Source: Solitalea koreensis
Lineage (GTDB): Bacteria > Bacteroidota > Bacteroidia > Sphingobacteriales > Sphingobacteriaceae
Direction of reading: 5' to 3'
NCBI RefSeq assembly: GCF_900182575.1
Contig: NZ_FXSZ01000001.1
Location: forward strand, 62,001 to 126,000
Length of the DNA stretch: 64,000 nucleotides
Both the position numbers and the translations under genes were made by a program. Positions 18,784 to 27,172 of this stretch are shown here, piece after piece (the first letter of the stretch is position 1; each line of letters opens with the position of its first letter). The notes below the pieces were generated by a model that saw nothing but the letters and a program-made list of their open reading frames with translations, was not told where the DNA came from and searched no databases.

Positions 18784-19977
18784 TTATTCAAATAATTTAA
18801 TTGTCTTCGGTGTTATGGGATATGGAACTGTCAGGAAATAAAAAACAACCAATACTGTCATAATACCTGTGGCAATAAAAGCAGTAGGAGCCCCGAGCTT
18901 AAACCAAATTAGTCCTGTCAATGAACTTGCCAGTATTGAACAAATACTTTGTAAACCCGAAAAGGTTCCGATGGCTGTTGCTGTGTCTTTTTTATCTGTA
19001 ATATTTGAAATCCACGCTTTTGAAATTCCTTCTGTAGCAGAAGCATAAATGCCATACAGGAAAAACAATCCGAAGAAGATGTAAAGATTTGTATTTACAG
19101 CCATTCCCAAATAGACAGTCGCAAACAATGCGAGTCCGATAATAAAAATTGTTTTTAGTCCAACATTGTCGGCAATGATACCGATTGGGAAAGCAAACAA
19201 AGCATAAATGAGATTGTAAAAAATATAAACGCCAATTACCATTGAGTCGCCCAGCCCGGCCTGCTTTGCTTTAAGCAAAAGAAAAACATCGGAACTATTG
19301 AATAAGGTAAAAATGAGAAGGCCAATTACAACTTTTCTATATTCTGTCGGGCTTTCCTTCCAATATTTCAGGAATGAAAACAAGGGTGTTGCTACCTTAG
19401 GATTAACGCTTACAGTATTCTTGTCCTTTAGGTAAAGCGAGGTAAACACCGCAAATAGCCCAGGAATAAATGCAATATAAAAAAGCGTCTTGTAGTCTTG
19501 CGGACGGTAAAATAAATATATTAAAGCCAATGAAGGTCCTATTACCGCACCTAAAGTGTCCATTGAACGATGAAAGCCAAAGATTTTACCTTTTGTTTCC
19601 GGCATAGCTTCGTCAGAAAGGATTGCATCTCTTGCACCGGTTCTAATGCCTTTACCAAAACGGTCCATTGTCCGTGCAAGGAAAATCCAAAGTGGGTAAA
19701 CGAAAACCGCCATCATTGGTTTTGAAATGCAGCTGAAAGCATAACCTATTTGCACAAATACAACCCGTCGGCCCGAAATGTCGGAAAGTTTACCGAAGTA
19801 GCCTTTACTTAAACCAGCTGTCGCTTCCGCAATGCCTTCAAGTATTCCGATTAACAGAATTGAAAAACCAATGGTCTTTAAATAAATTGGCATTATTGGA
19901 TAAAGCATTTCGCTTGCCGTGTCTGTCAACAAACTGACTACCGATAAAATCCTAACTGTCCGTGTTATATATTTCAA
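18784..19977 (-). CDS. MFS transporter
   Basis: This 397-residue major facilitator has about 12 hydrophobic segments. MFS motif A appears between helices 2 and 3 as GYFGKLSDISGRR, and a second RMDR-like loop (ARTMDRFGKGIRTGARDAIL) fits the bacterial subgroup with that loop. The substrate is not predictable. The only start that keeps the expected N-terminus (MKYITRTVRILSVVSLLTD) is TTG at 19977; no upstream ATG is in frame. An attC-like element lies 27 bases upstream and a pseudogene lies downstream, which suggests it arrived by transfer. Confidence 0.88.
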   Translation of the reverse strand: MKYITRTVRILSVVSLLTDTASEMLYPIMPIYLKTIGFSILLIGILEGIAEATAGLSKGYFGKLSDISGRRVVFVQIGYAFSCISKPMMAVFVYPLWIFLARTMDRFGKGIRTGARDAILSDEAMPETKGKIFGFHRSMDTLGAVIGPSLALIYLFYRPQDYKTLFYIAFIPGLFAVFTSLYLKDKNTVSVNPKVATPLFSFLKYWKESPTEYRKVVIGLLIFTLFNSSDVFLLLKAKQAGLGDSMVIGVYIFYNLIYALFAFPIGIIADNVGLKTIFIIGLALFATVYLGMAVNTNLYIFFGLFFLYGIYASATEGISKAWISNITDKKDTATAIGTFSGLQSICSILASSLTGLIWFKLGAPTAFIATGIMTVLVVFYFLTVPYPITPKTIKLFE

Positions 19978-20003
19978 AATTGCTACTTGTTAGTCTTTTG
20001 TTC

Positions 20004-20128
20004 TATAACGGTTTGCAAGTTGGCCTAGGTGGCGATTTAGAGCGCTGCCAACCACGCACAGAGCTTGATAAAAGCACAACGCTTTATTCAACCACTGAAC
20101 CGCCGCTTTGGGGTAGCTGCTGTTGAAC
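20004..20128 (-). repeat. attC-like or other imperfect inverted-repeat element
   Basis: Read on the minus strand, the 125-base element begins with GTTCAAC, which fits the attC R'' consensus RYYYAAC. It ends with the GTT core of GTTATAG. Inner boxes GCAGCT and GCAAGTT (from the other arm) are near-complementary, and the middle can fold as a long imperfect hairpin. It sits just upstream of the MFS gene, where the site of a neighbouring cassette would be. No integrase is visible in this window. An alternative is a relic of a small mobile element. Confidence 0.35.
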
Positions 20129-20676
20129 TAAACCTTCGGTAGCAAGGCCGATTTTTTAGTATTTTACAAGATAGTAAAACCATTTACATTATGATTACAA
20201 AAAAGTGTCCTGAAGAATTAAGGGAACAAAAACTGATTCAGCAGGCTAAACGAGAGTGCCAGGCTTTTCCGAACTGCTGTACCGTTTTGAGCAGACCGTT
20301 TCAGACACTACCGCCAATCCCGTAGTACTTCCGAAATGACTTATAGAATTTACTAGAAATAAGGCTTCAACGCAAATTGCAGATTCTTACTTAATGAAGA
20401 TCGCGAAGCTGCCAGAAGTACTAACCAGTAGAATTTCTTCCAAAAATGTTATAAATACCATCAAAGTTATTTTGCAAATGCCTTGTTGTGCATCCGTGTG
20501 CAGGCATTCTGAAACAGATCATAGGTTATGGGGAGATTTATGTGAAAATCGGAAACAAGATTAACAGTATAATTTGGAAAGGGTGCTTTTTTTAAGTAGT
20601 TTTCTATTGATTTATCTCTTTTTTGCAGATAATTAATATGCTCCAATTTATTTTTAATCTTAAAAATTCAAAAACC
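20129..20676. other. Intergenic stretch containing a degenerate ORF
   Basis: Most of this stretch is the degenerate ORF at 20191-20564. The rest is AT-rich and probably carries the promoter of the 91-residue gene at 20677. No confident promoter boxes, RNA gene or repeat was found. Confidence 0.35.
20191..20564 (+). pseudogene. Degenerate ORF of unknown origin
   Basis: ATG at 20191 begins MITKKCPEELREQKLIQQAK, and a frame change near 20262 would continue it as FSELLYRFEQTVSD. That frame holds one stop (20337-20339) and then stays open to 20562-20564 (IADSYLMKIAKLPEVL). The joined product looks protein-like but is interrupted by one shift and one stop. I do not recognise the family. It lies between the attC-like element and the small gene at 20677, in the accessory block. 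Confidence 0.3.
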
Positions 20677-20952
20677 ATGTTAGTTATAGCTCATCACAGC
20701 ATCAGTGATCCAGAAAGCTTCTGGGGAGCTGCAGAAGAAGTTACAAAAAACTTGCCTAGCAATTTTAAATTACATGGAGTTTTTCCTGCTATGGATGGCA
20801 AAACCGGTACGTGCCTTTGGGAGGCCGGAAATGTTCAAGAAGTTCAACAGTTCCTTGACAAAAACGCCGGACAATACGCTAAAAACTTCTGTTATGAAAT
20901 AGATGTAAATAAGTCAATGGGACTACCTAAATTTCAATTAGCAGAAAAGTAG
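20677..20952 (+). CDS. Small conserved protein, probable ferredoxin-like (dimeric alpha-beta) fold
   Basis: This 91-residue protein starts at ATG 20677 (MLVIAHHSISDPESFWGAAE); an in-frame TTG 54 bases earlier would add an unlikely AT-rich leader. The pattern of strand, helix (DPESFWGAAEEVTKNLP), strand (FKLHGVFPAMDGKTGTCLWEA) and helix (VQEVQQFLDKNAGQYAKNF) resembles small dimeric alpha-beta-barrel proteins. One Cys is in the GTCLWEA motif and another near the end. The role is unknown. It stands alone in the accessory block, with no neighbour suggesting a pathway. Confidence 0.75.
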   Translation: MLVIAHHSISDPESFWGAAEEVTKNLPSNFKLHGVFPAMDGKTGTCLWEAGNVQEVQQFLDKNAGQYAKNFCYEIDVNKSMGLPKFQLAEK

Positions 20953-21203
20953 CCGTGATTTCCGTTTGCAATAAACTGCTAAAGCAAGCTTTGGCGAGCG
21001 ATTGTTAAATCTAGTATTGTTATCGGAATAACTATGTGGAAAATCAATCTGTTTTTTCTTGATTTTTAACACAGTTCATGTTAGCAGCAAGCATTATTTA
21101 CGGTAGCCTTAACTTAAGGGTGCACTTGTAATAGTTTGCCGCCCAATGACAAGGAGAACGCTCCTTCTGTCCATGAAGATGTGCCGGTCAATATTTGCAG
21201 TCA

Positions 21204-21752
21204 TTATTTTGTCGGTTCATAATAAAGTGTTATTGCTCCGTTAATAAAGTTTTTAGTCTTTGTGAGTTTAAAAATGGTCCGGTCATTTACATTCTCAAAT
21301 AACGGCAATCCGTTTCCAGCAATAACAGGATGAACACAAAGTTGATATTCGTCAATTAAATTCAGTTTCATTAGTTGTGTAATTAAACTACGACTACCAA
21401 CCAAAATGTCTTTGCCCGATTGTTGCTTCAATTCTCTAACTAATTCTTCAATAGGTTTAGTTGCAAGTTTCGCACTGTCCCAGTCTGTGTTTTTGAGTCT
21501 GTGTGAGAAAACAATTTTTTGAATTTTGTCTATTGCTATAGCGAAGTCGTCTGTTGTTTTTTCGCCTGAAGGATTTTTTATCAGTGTCTGCCAGTATTGC
21601 ATTAGTTGATAAGTTGTCCTTCCATAAAGTATAATTTCTGCACTGTCTAAAAGGTCAGCGTAATGCTGATGTATTTCTTCGTCCGGTAGCCCCGCAGTGT
21701 GGTCGCAAACTCCGTCAATTGTCATATTTATTGCCGCAATTACTTTTCTCAT
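21204..21752 (-). CDS. Dihydrofolate reductase/RibD C-terminal family protein
   Basis: This 182-residue protein starts with MRKVIAAINMTIDGVCDH, the typical opening of RibD_C-type reductases (strand, then MSLDG-like). It has YGRTTYQLMQYW, a helix ending in KDILVGSRSLITQLMKL, and VHPVIAGNGLPLFE near residue 145. Such proteins are NADPH-dependent reductases; the substrate is usually unknown and true DHFR function is not implied. It is the first of several small single-gene enzymes on the minus strand. The YdeI-like gene lies 81 bases upstream. It has typical length and no defects. Confidence 0.85.
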   Translation of the reverse strand: MRKVIAAINMTIDGVCDHTAGLPDEEIHQHYADLLDSAEIILYGRTTYQLMQYWQTLIKNPSGEKTTDDFAIAIDKIQKIVFSHRLKNTDWDSAKLATKPIEELVRELKQQSGKDILVGSRSLITQLMKLNLIDEYQLCVHPVIAGNGLPLFENVNDRTIFKLTKTKNFINGAITLYYEPTK

Positions 21753-21833
21753 ATTCTGTTCTTAAATCTCATTCTACTCTGTTTGTTTCTTGCTGTGCCT
21801 GCAATTTATTTCAAAAGCATAGCACAGCTGTCA

Positions 21834-22421
21834 TTATCCATCATTCAATCCTTTCCCATTAAGAATTTGCAGCATGCTTTTTTCAACCCTTGACTCGCGG
21901 GTTTTAGCTTGCTTGGGTTGAGAAAAATAAAGGAGATAGGCTCTTTGCCGTCCCGGCGTCAATGCTTCAAAAGCAGTTTTCAATGCTGGTATTTCATCCA
22001 GTTTATTTTGAAACTCTTCGGCAATTGTGAATTCTGTAGTTTTTTTAAGTTCCACTTTCAGACCAGCCTTTTCCACCTCAATAGCCTCATAAATATAGGT
22101 TTTCAATCCCGATATTACATCGGGATCAATTATTTCCCGAACATTGGTAAACCGAATTTGACGCGCCGCCTGCACATTCTCCGTTTGTTGGATCAACATA
22201 CAATGAGTATCTTTTAGCAAGGCCCCCTTGAAAAATAAAAGTGCACAGTATTCTTTAAATGCATGTATTAAAACTATGTTAGCTTTCTGAAACGTGTAAC
22301 AAGGAGAGCCCCACTTCAACTCCTCGGTCAGCCCACAGTCAAGAACAATCCTTCTCAATTGCTCCAGTTCTTTCTGCCACTGTTCAGCTTTACTAAAATA
22401 AAAATCAACCTTAGGATTCAT
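21834..22421 (-). CDS. YdeI/OmpD-associated family protein (DUF1801 plus OmdA-like)
   Basis: This 195-residue protein has an N-terminal DUF1801-like domain (KVDFYFSKAEQWQKELEQLR, LKWGSPCYTFQKANIVLIHA, LLFFKGALL). A C-terminal OmdA-like helical part runs PALKTAFEALTPGRQRAYLLYFSQPKQAKTRE and ends in a basic tail. The name YdeI/OmpD-associated is historical; the biochemical role is unknown. It is cytosolic, with no signal peptide. Length and motifs are intact. It is in the same direction as the DHFR-like gene but probably has its own promoter. Confidence 0.88.
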   Translation of the reverse strand: MNPKVDFYFSKAEQWQKELEQLRRIVLDCGLTEELKWGSPCYTFQKANIVLIHAFKEYCALLFFKGALLKDTHCMLIQQTENVQAARQIRFTNVREIIDPDVISGLKTYIYEAIEVEKAGLKVELKKTTEFTIAEEFQNKLDEIPALKTAFEALTPGRQRAYLLYFSQPKQAKTRESRVEKSMLQILNGKGLNDG

Positions 22422-22566
22422 CTATATATAAATATAAGTTGGTTAATACCAGTTATGATCATTGAATAATTTTCTTTGCAACCTAGGTAAAGAATCTTTA
22501 GGCATCAATTTTCACAAATCACTATTAAAGGGAAATATCACTATTAACCCGGAAATCATGGCCACA

Positions 22567-23751
22567 TTAATACTCTTTAAGTTCTATTCTGTCAGTCATG
22601 TACTTTTTAACAAACCATTTAGACAGCAAAGATGAGAACATCGCATTGCTAAAGGTATTCCGAACCCAAATTCCAAAATTGCTTTTGGGAACCAATGAAC
22701 CGGCGAAACTTTGTGCTAATTTTTGTTTGTCGTCAATAAGTGGCTTAAAGCTATTTTCATACTGCCGAAAAGCTATTTTGTAATCGCCTCCTGCTTTCTT
22801 TAATTCTCCGGCAAGGATATATGCTCCAACCATGGCAAGCGTAGAACCCTGACCGGATAACAAGGACGGGCAATCACAAGCATCTCCCGCAAGAGTTATC
22901 CTCCCTTTCGACCATTGGCTCATCCGTATCTGGCTTACCGAATCAAAATAAAAGTCAGGCGCGGAATCTAATTTTGCAAGCAAAGAGGGGCACTCCCAAG
23001 CCATGTCGCCGTATTCATTGCGGAGTATCTCCTTTTGTTTTTCAATTTCGTGATGGCTATATGATATTTTTTGTGGTGATGTAAAAATAAAAAGGGTGGT
23101 TAATTTATTTCCTTTTAATGCATAAATACTAACCTGCTTTCCGGGAAGATTGTAGCTATAAAATGCGTTGTCGTTTTGCAAATAATTTTCAATGGTGAAA
23201 GAAGAGGCGTAATACCCATAATACTTTTCAAATTGGCTTTCATCACCGAACGTTAAAGAACGAACCACAGAGTGCAATCCGTCTGCTCCTACTATTAAAT
23301 CAAAAGTGCGAACATTACCGCTTTTTAAAGTTACAGTTGCATTGTCAGCAGTTTGTACAATTTGGGTTATAGCGTCACCGAAAATAAATTCAATGTCTTT
23401 ATCGAGGTGGTTATAAATTACCTTCGACAAGTCGCTTCGAAGCAAATTGAAATACCGGTTATTAACCAGTTTCCCGATTTTAAAGACGCTGAGCCCGCCT
23501 CTTCGTTTATTGTTTTTATCAACAAAAATCAGTTCCTGTATTTTAAGGTCTACCTTTTGAAGATCCGGCAGTATTTTCATTTTTTCAGCAACGTCAAAAC
23601 CGGCACCAAAAAAGTCAATGGCATATCCACCTTCCCTGAGTTTAGGAGCTTGTTCAATAATGGTAGGGTTGAATCCGAAATTTTTAAGCCAATAAGCAAG
23701 GGTAAGCCCGGCTATTCCTGCTCCCGATATTAAAATGTTTTTGTTAAGCAT
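22567..23751 (-). CDS. FAD-dependent monooxygenase (PHBH/TetX-like group)
   Basis: This 394-residue flavoprotein opens with the FAD-binding motif ISGAGIAGLTLAYWLKNFG, a GxGxxG fold. It has the middle motif DLIVGADGLHSVVRSLTFG (DG fingerprint) and a second FAD/GD motif, GDACDCPSLLSGQGSTLAMV. It belongs to the large aromatic and antibiotic hydroxylase superfamily, which includes Tet(X), but identity to Tet(X) is not evident, so no resistance role is claimed. It is cytosolic. It sits in the accessory block of single enzymes, 47 bases from the ThuA gene on the same strand. Confidence 0.85.
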   Translation of the reverse strand: MLNKNILISGAGIAGLTLAYWLKNFGFNPTIIEQAPKLREGGYAIDFFGAGFDVAEKMKILPDLQKVDLKIQELIFVDKNNKRRGGLSVFKIGKLVNNRYFNLLRSDLSKVIYNHLDKDIEFIFGDAITQIVQTADNATVTLKSGNVRTFDLIVGADGLHSVVRSLTFGDESQFEKYYGYYASSFTIENYLQNDNAFYSYNLPGKQVSIYALKGNKLTTLFIFTSPQKISYSHHEIEKQKEILRNEYGDMAWECPSLLAKLDSAPDFYFDSVSQIRMSQWSKGRITLAGDACDCPSLLSGQGSTLAMVGAYILAGELKKAGGDYKIAFRQYENSFKPLIDDKQKLAQSFAGSLVPKSNFGIWVRNTFSNAMFSSLLSKWFVKKYMTDRIELKEY

Positions 23752-23798
23752 ATCTTAACCTTGGTTATAATGATCGCGAAAATCTTAAATGAAATTAA

Positions 23799-24533
23799 TC
23801 ATTTTATTGTCGCCCACTTAATGGCCTCAGCAATATGTTGCAAAAAGAACGGCTCAGAAAATGCTTGAGGAGCATGCCCCCAGGCTGTATAAAAAGCTTT
23901 GCCGCCATCGTAATTATGATACCATGCAATGGGATGAAAACCTGGCATTTTACCACCTGTATAACTGCTCTCTTCAACGGTCAGTACCACATTAACCAAT
24001 TCTTTTTTAAAGGATTTAAAATTGTAGATCTCTTCCTGGCGACGAACGGTATCGGGCATAAAACTAACAGTAGGATGATTTTTATCATTAACCGTAAAAG
24101 CGGCTACTTGAGGAACCGGATGACTTTCAAAACAGGCACCTACCAAATTATTATACCATGGCCAGTCAGATTCTGTATCGGAGGCTGAATGAATACCTAC
24201 AAAACCACCGCCTGCTTGTATATATGTCTGAAAAGCAATTTGCTGTTCATCGTTTAAAATACCCCCTGTAGTATTTAGAAATACAACCGCAGCAAATTGT
24301 GCAAGATTGGCTGCGGTGAATACAGAAGCATCTTCTGTCGTATCTACATGCCATTTATTCTCGTAACCCATTTTTAAAAGTGCTGTCTTTCCTGCCGCTA
24401 TGGAGTTATGGCGAAAGCCTTTGGTGGCACTGAACACTAATATTTTTGGCAGCTGTGTCGTTTTCTTTGTAAAGGAGCAAGCCCAAAAAGTAAGGAGAAT
24501 ACAAAGAGAAGCTAGTTTAGATAAATTGCCCAT
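23799..24533 (-). CDS. ThuA domain lipoprotein
   Basis: This 244-residue protein starts at ATG 24533 with a lipoprotein signal (LASLCILLTFWAC, Cys at about residue 19). A TTG start at 24581 would bury that signal behind a basic extension. The ThuA domain follows: ILVFSATKGFRHNSI, VVFLNTTGGILNDEQQ, GGGFVGIHSASDTESDWPWY, YNFKSF and the final PIAWYHNYDGGKAFYTAWGH. ThuA-like domains (class I glutamine-amidotransferase fold) act in trehalose or other sugar metabolism, often as periplasmic lipoproteins in Bacteroidota. The partner enzymes are not next to it here. Confidence 0.9.
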   Translation of the reverse strand: MGNLSKLASLCILLTFWACSFTKKTTQLPKILVFSATKGFRHNSIAAGKTALLKMGYENKWHVDTTEDASVFTAANLAQFAAVVFLNTTGGILNDEQQIAFQTYIQAGGGFVGIHSASDTESDWPWYNNLVGACFESHPVPQVAAFTVNDKNHPTVSFMPDTVRRQEEIYNFKSFKKELVNVVLTVEESSYTGGKMPGFHPIAWYHNYDGGKAFYTAWGHAPQAFSEPFFLQHIAEAIKWATIK

Positions 24534-24605
24534 TATGTGAATGAAATAATAAGAACTGAGCCGTTTGCGAAAAAAAATCAATTACGTTATTCTAACAAGC
24601 GGTTA

Positions 24606-25178
24606 TCAAATCCTTAGCGAGCCACGGAAACCTCTGGCGGCATAATACGATTCAGCACCGTTATGATAGGTGAAGACCGTATTGTAGCGGCGATCACAAA
24701 AGATGGCGCCACCGAGTTTTCTAATGTCAGTTGGTGTTATTATCCAGCTCGATGTTTTCTTATCGAACTCACCAAGTTGCTGCAACTCCTTGTATTGCGC
24801 TTCCGTTAACAGTTCTACACCCATCGCTTCTGCCATCTTAACAGCACTATCGGCTGGTTTATATTCTTTCCTTGACTCCAGCGCTTCAGGGTCGTAACAA
24901 AGACTTCTGCGCCCTTTGGGACTTTCGGCTGAACAATCATAAAAAATGTATTCATCCGAATTTTTATCGTAACCAACAACATCCGGTTCTCCGCCGGTTC
25001 GTTCCATCTCATTGAGCGACCACAATTTTCCAGCATTAGCCTCCAGCTTTGCTTGTACATCGGCCCATTCAAATTCTTTATGGCGGCTCCTATTTTTTTC
25101 AAATCGGACTTTCAATACACTGAGTAGTTCTTCTCGTTGTTCGGCAGGCAGCTCGCTTTTAGTACTATGGATGTTCAT
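24606..25178 (-). CDS. DUF4256 domain-containing protein
   Basis: This 190-residue cytosolic protein has the DUF4256 pattern: basic helix ELLSVLKVRFEKNRSRH, then WADVQAKLEANAGKLWSLNEMERTGGEPDVV, DYIFYDCSAESPKGRR-like core, CYDPEALESRKEYKP and a C-terminal FCDRRYNTVFTYHNGAESYYAARGFRG. The family has no established function. It lies 17 bases from the response regulator gene, but on the downstream side, so a link to the signalling genes is uncertain. It has a normal ATG start and is complete. Confidence 0.85.
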   Translation of the reverse strand: MNIHSTKSELPAEQREELLSVLKVRFEKNRSRHKEFEWADVQAKLEANAGKLWSLNEMERTGGEPDVVGYDKNSDEYIFYDCSAESPKGRRSLCYDPEALESRKEYKPADSAVKMAEAMGVELLTEAQYKELQQLGEFDKKTSSWIITPTDIRKLGGAIFCDRRYNTVFTYHNGAESYYAARGFRGSLRI

Positions 25179-25194
25179 AATTAAATTGAGCGTT

Positions 25195-25599
25195 TTAGTT
25201 ATTACTTAAATTATTTTTTTCTAAACTATTTGAATTAATATCCTGCTCAATAGCGGCTACAATTTCATTTCGATTAAAAGGCTTCCCGAAACACTTTAGT
25301 ATTAATCCTGTGGCCAATGCGCTTTGGATTTCCTCAGAAATCATATAAGCGGTTAAAATGTAAAATTTCTTTTCCGGGAATTTTTCTTTAGCCTTGTTGA
25401 TAAACGTTATACCATTCATAATTGGCATATTCATATCACTAATTACCACCGTGATATCCTGTTCTTTTTCCAAAACGGATAAACCTTGAACTCCCTCCTC
25501 TGCGGTAAGAACTTCATAATCTTTATCGAAAATCAACTGGAAAAGTTTCCGATTGATCGGCTCATCTTCCACATATAGTAATTTCACTCTGTCTATCAT
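25195..25599 (-). CDS. Stand-alone response regulator (REC domain only)
   Basis: This 134-residue receiver domain has the acidic pocket E11-D12, the phospho-acceptor D55 in VISDMNMPIMNG, the switch Thr in ILTAYM and the conserved Lys in FGKPFN. There is no DNA-binding or enzymatic output domain, so it must act by protein contact. It ends in a Ser/Asn-rich tail. The histidine kinase gene lies 8 bases upstream on the same strand, so the two form a likely pair. A second GAF kinase is further upstream. Confidence 0.92.
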   Translation of the reverse strand: MIDRVKLLYVEDEPINRKLFQLIFDKDYEVLTAEEGVQGLSVLEKEQDITVVISDMNMPIMNGITFINKAKEKFPEKKFYILTAYMISEEIQSALATGLILKCFGKPFNRNEIVAAIEQDINSNSLEKNNLSNN

Positions 25600-25607
25600 G
25601 TAATTTC

Positions 25608-27086
25608 TTATGCAATTGGTAGTGTTATGATCACCTTTGTACCAGCATGAAGTGTAGATTCAAATTCAATTTGCCCCAGGTGCTTGTCAATAATCGAAGA
25701 AGTTATGTATAATCCTAAGCCTGCACCTTCTCCCGGAGGCTTGGTCGTAAAAAATGGATCTGTGATTTGAGAGAGGTGCTCCGTTTGAATTCCACATCCA
25801 TTGTCCGTTATGATTACTTTTACATTCTGAGTCTCTTTGCGTGTGGCAATGCAAATTTTTCCCTGCTCAGGAAGTGCGTAGATGGCATTGGAAAGTACAT
25901 TAGCAAATACTTGGTGTAATTTACCCACATTACCTTTCACCACAAAATCCTCCAAACAATAATCTTTTTTTACTTCAGTTTTATGTTTTAATTGACTGGC
26001 ATGCATAATTAAACAATTATCCAGAATGGAATGAATATCACAATCTTCATCAAAACGGCTATTATCCCGACTAAATTGGTTAAGCCCTTTTACTATTTGA
26101 GCTGCCTTGTCAACACCGGCCTTCATGCTATTCAACAATAAATTGGTAATGCTTTCTTCTTGACTTCCATAATTTTCAAAATAATTAGACAAGCCTAAAT
26201 AAGCCCCCATAATATAATTTAACGGATTATTTATTTCATGCGACACACCGGCCGTTAAAGTACCTAAAGAAGCCATCTTTGCAGACTTCACCAATTTTAA
26301 TTGTGTTTTTTTTAAATCCTGCAGAGTCAATTCCAACTCTTGATTTGATTTTTCTAAATCAAAAAGCTGTACAATGATTTTTTTTCTAAGTACGAGTATG
26401 ACATAAAAAGACAACAAGGCTCCACTAAACAAGGTAAGAAGAATAAGTTTCATCAACATGTCATTTTGGACCTCTTGTTGCTTAATCTCCGCTGAAATCC
26501 TATTATTCATCATGCCCCTAAAATCATCAATAGGATCCATAATGGTCTTTTTAGCAGCCATATACGACTTATCAAAAAGGATTCTTCGGGCCATCAATGT
26601 ATCTGGAGCTCCTTTTATGGAGAACTGCTTATTACTACCTGTAAAAAGACCTCGCATGGCATTAAATGCCCTTTTTTCTGTCGCTACCAACTCATTGGAT
26701 TTATCTTCTGCAAACATTAATTTCACAAATTCCTGTTTGCTAATCCCCAGCTTCAATAAGCTATCCTTTAATGAAATGGCATGTCCATTAGGCCAAGGCT
26801 TAACCCCATTCCGCACATCTAAAAGATCAAAATATTTCTGTTCCCAAACACGTTCTCTGGTTAAGACAAAACTTCGACAATAATTGGTCAAATTTTCCGA
26901 GCTTGCTTTTAACTCCTCTCCCATGGAAAACAGTTTATACCTTGTACTTTCAAGTTGCCGTAATTTACTGGCATCACGAAAAATAGAAAAGGCCAAGCAA
27001 CCACTCAATGCTAACATTCCTGCAATAAGAATAAAAAACATCTGATGAAGTCGTCCCATCCTTTCTTTAATACCCTTTTCTATCAT
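25608..27086 (-). CDS. Membrane sensor histidine kinase
   Basis: This 492-residue kinase has two transmembrane helices (about 14-36 and 211-233) enclosing a roughly 175-residue extracytoplasmic helical sensor of unknown ligand. A coiled coil then leads to a HisKA-type dimerisation helix with the phospho-His H283 in GVSHEINNPLNYI. The HATPase_c domain has N (FANVLSNAIY), DNGCGI and the lid TKPPGEGAGLGLYI. The E-I-N-N-P context of the H-box marks a soluble-type kinase core. It is followed 8 bases later by the single-domain response regulator, its likely partner. Confidence 0.92.
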   Translation of the reverse strand: MIEKGIKERMGRLHQMFFILIAGMLALSGCLAFSIFRDASKLRQLESTRYKLFSMGEELKASSENLTNYCRSFVLTRERVWEQKYFDLLDVRNGVKPWPNGHAISLKDSLLKLGISKQEFVKLMFAEDKSNELVATEKRAFNAMRGLFTGSNKQFSIKGAPDTLMARRILFDKSYMAAKKTIMDPIDDFRGMMNNRISAEIKQQEVQNDMLMKLILLTLFSGALLSFYVILVLRKKIIVQLFDLEKSNQELELTLQDLKKTQLKLVKSAKMASLGTLTAGVSHEINNPLNYIMGAYLGLSNYFENYGSQEESITNLLLNSMKAGVDKAAQIVKGLNQFSRDNSRFDEDCDIHSILDNCLIMHASQLKHKTEVKKDYCLEDFVVKGNVGKLHQVFANVLSNAIYALPEQGKICIATRKETQNVKVIITDNGCGIQTEHLSQITDPFFTTKPPGEGAGLGLYITSSIIDKHLGQIEFESTLHAGTKVIITLPIA

Positions 27087-27172
27087 TTAAGATTGACTGT
27101 ATTGACATTACACTCTTCCAAACATAAGAAAATAATTTTTACCTTCTAGTCATTCAAGCCTACTCCCCGAAA

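Noticed and set aside
21140..21172. Hairpin AAGGAG/CTCCTT as a terminator of the DHFR-like gene
   Set aside because: There is no T run on the minus strand after it, so the evidence is too weak.
22567..23751. Tet(X) tetracycline-inactivating enzyme
   Set aside because: Only general FAD-monooxygenase motifs are shared; no Tet(X)-specific signature is visible.
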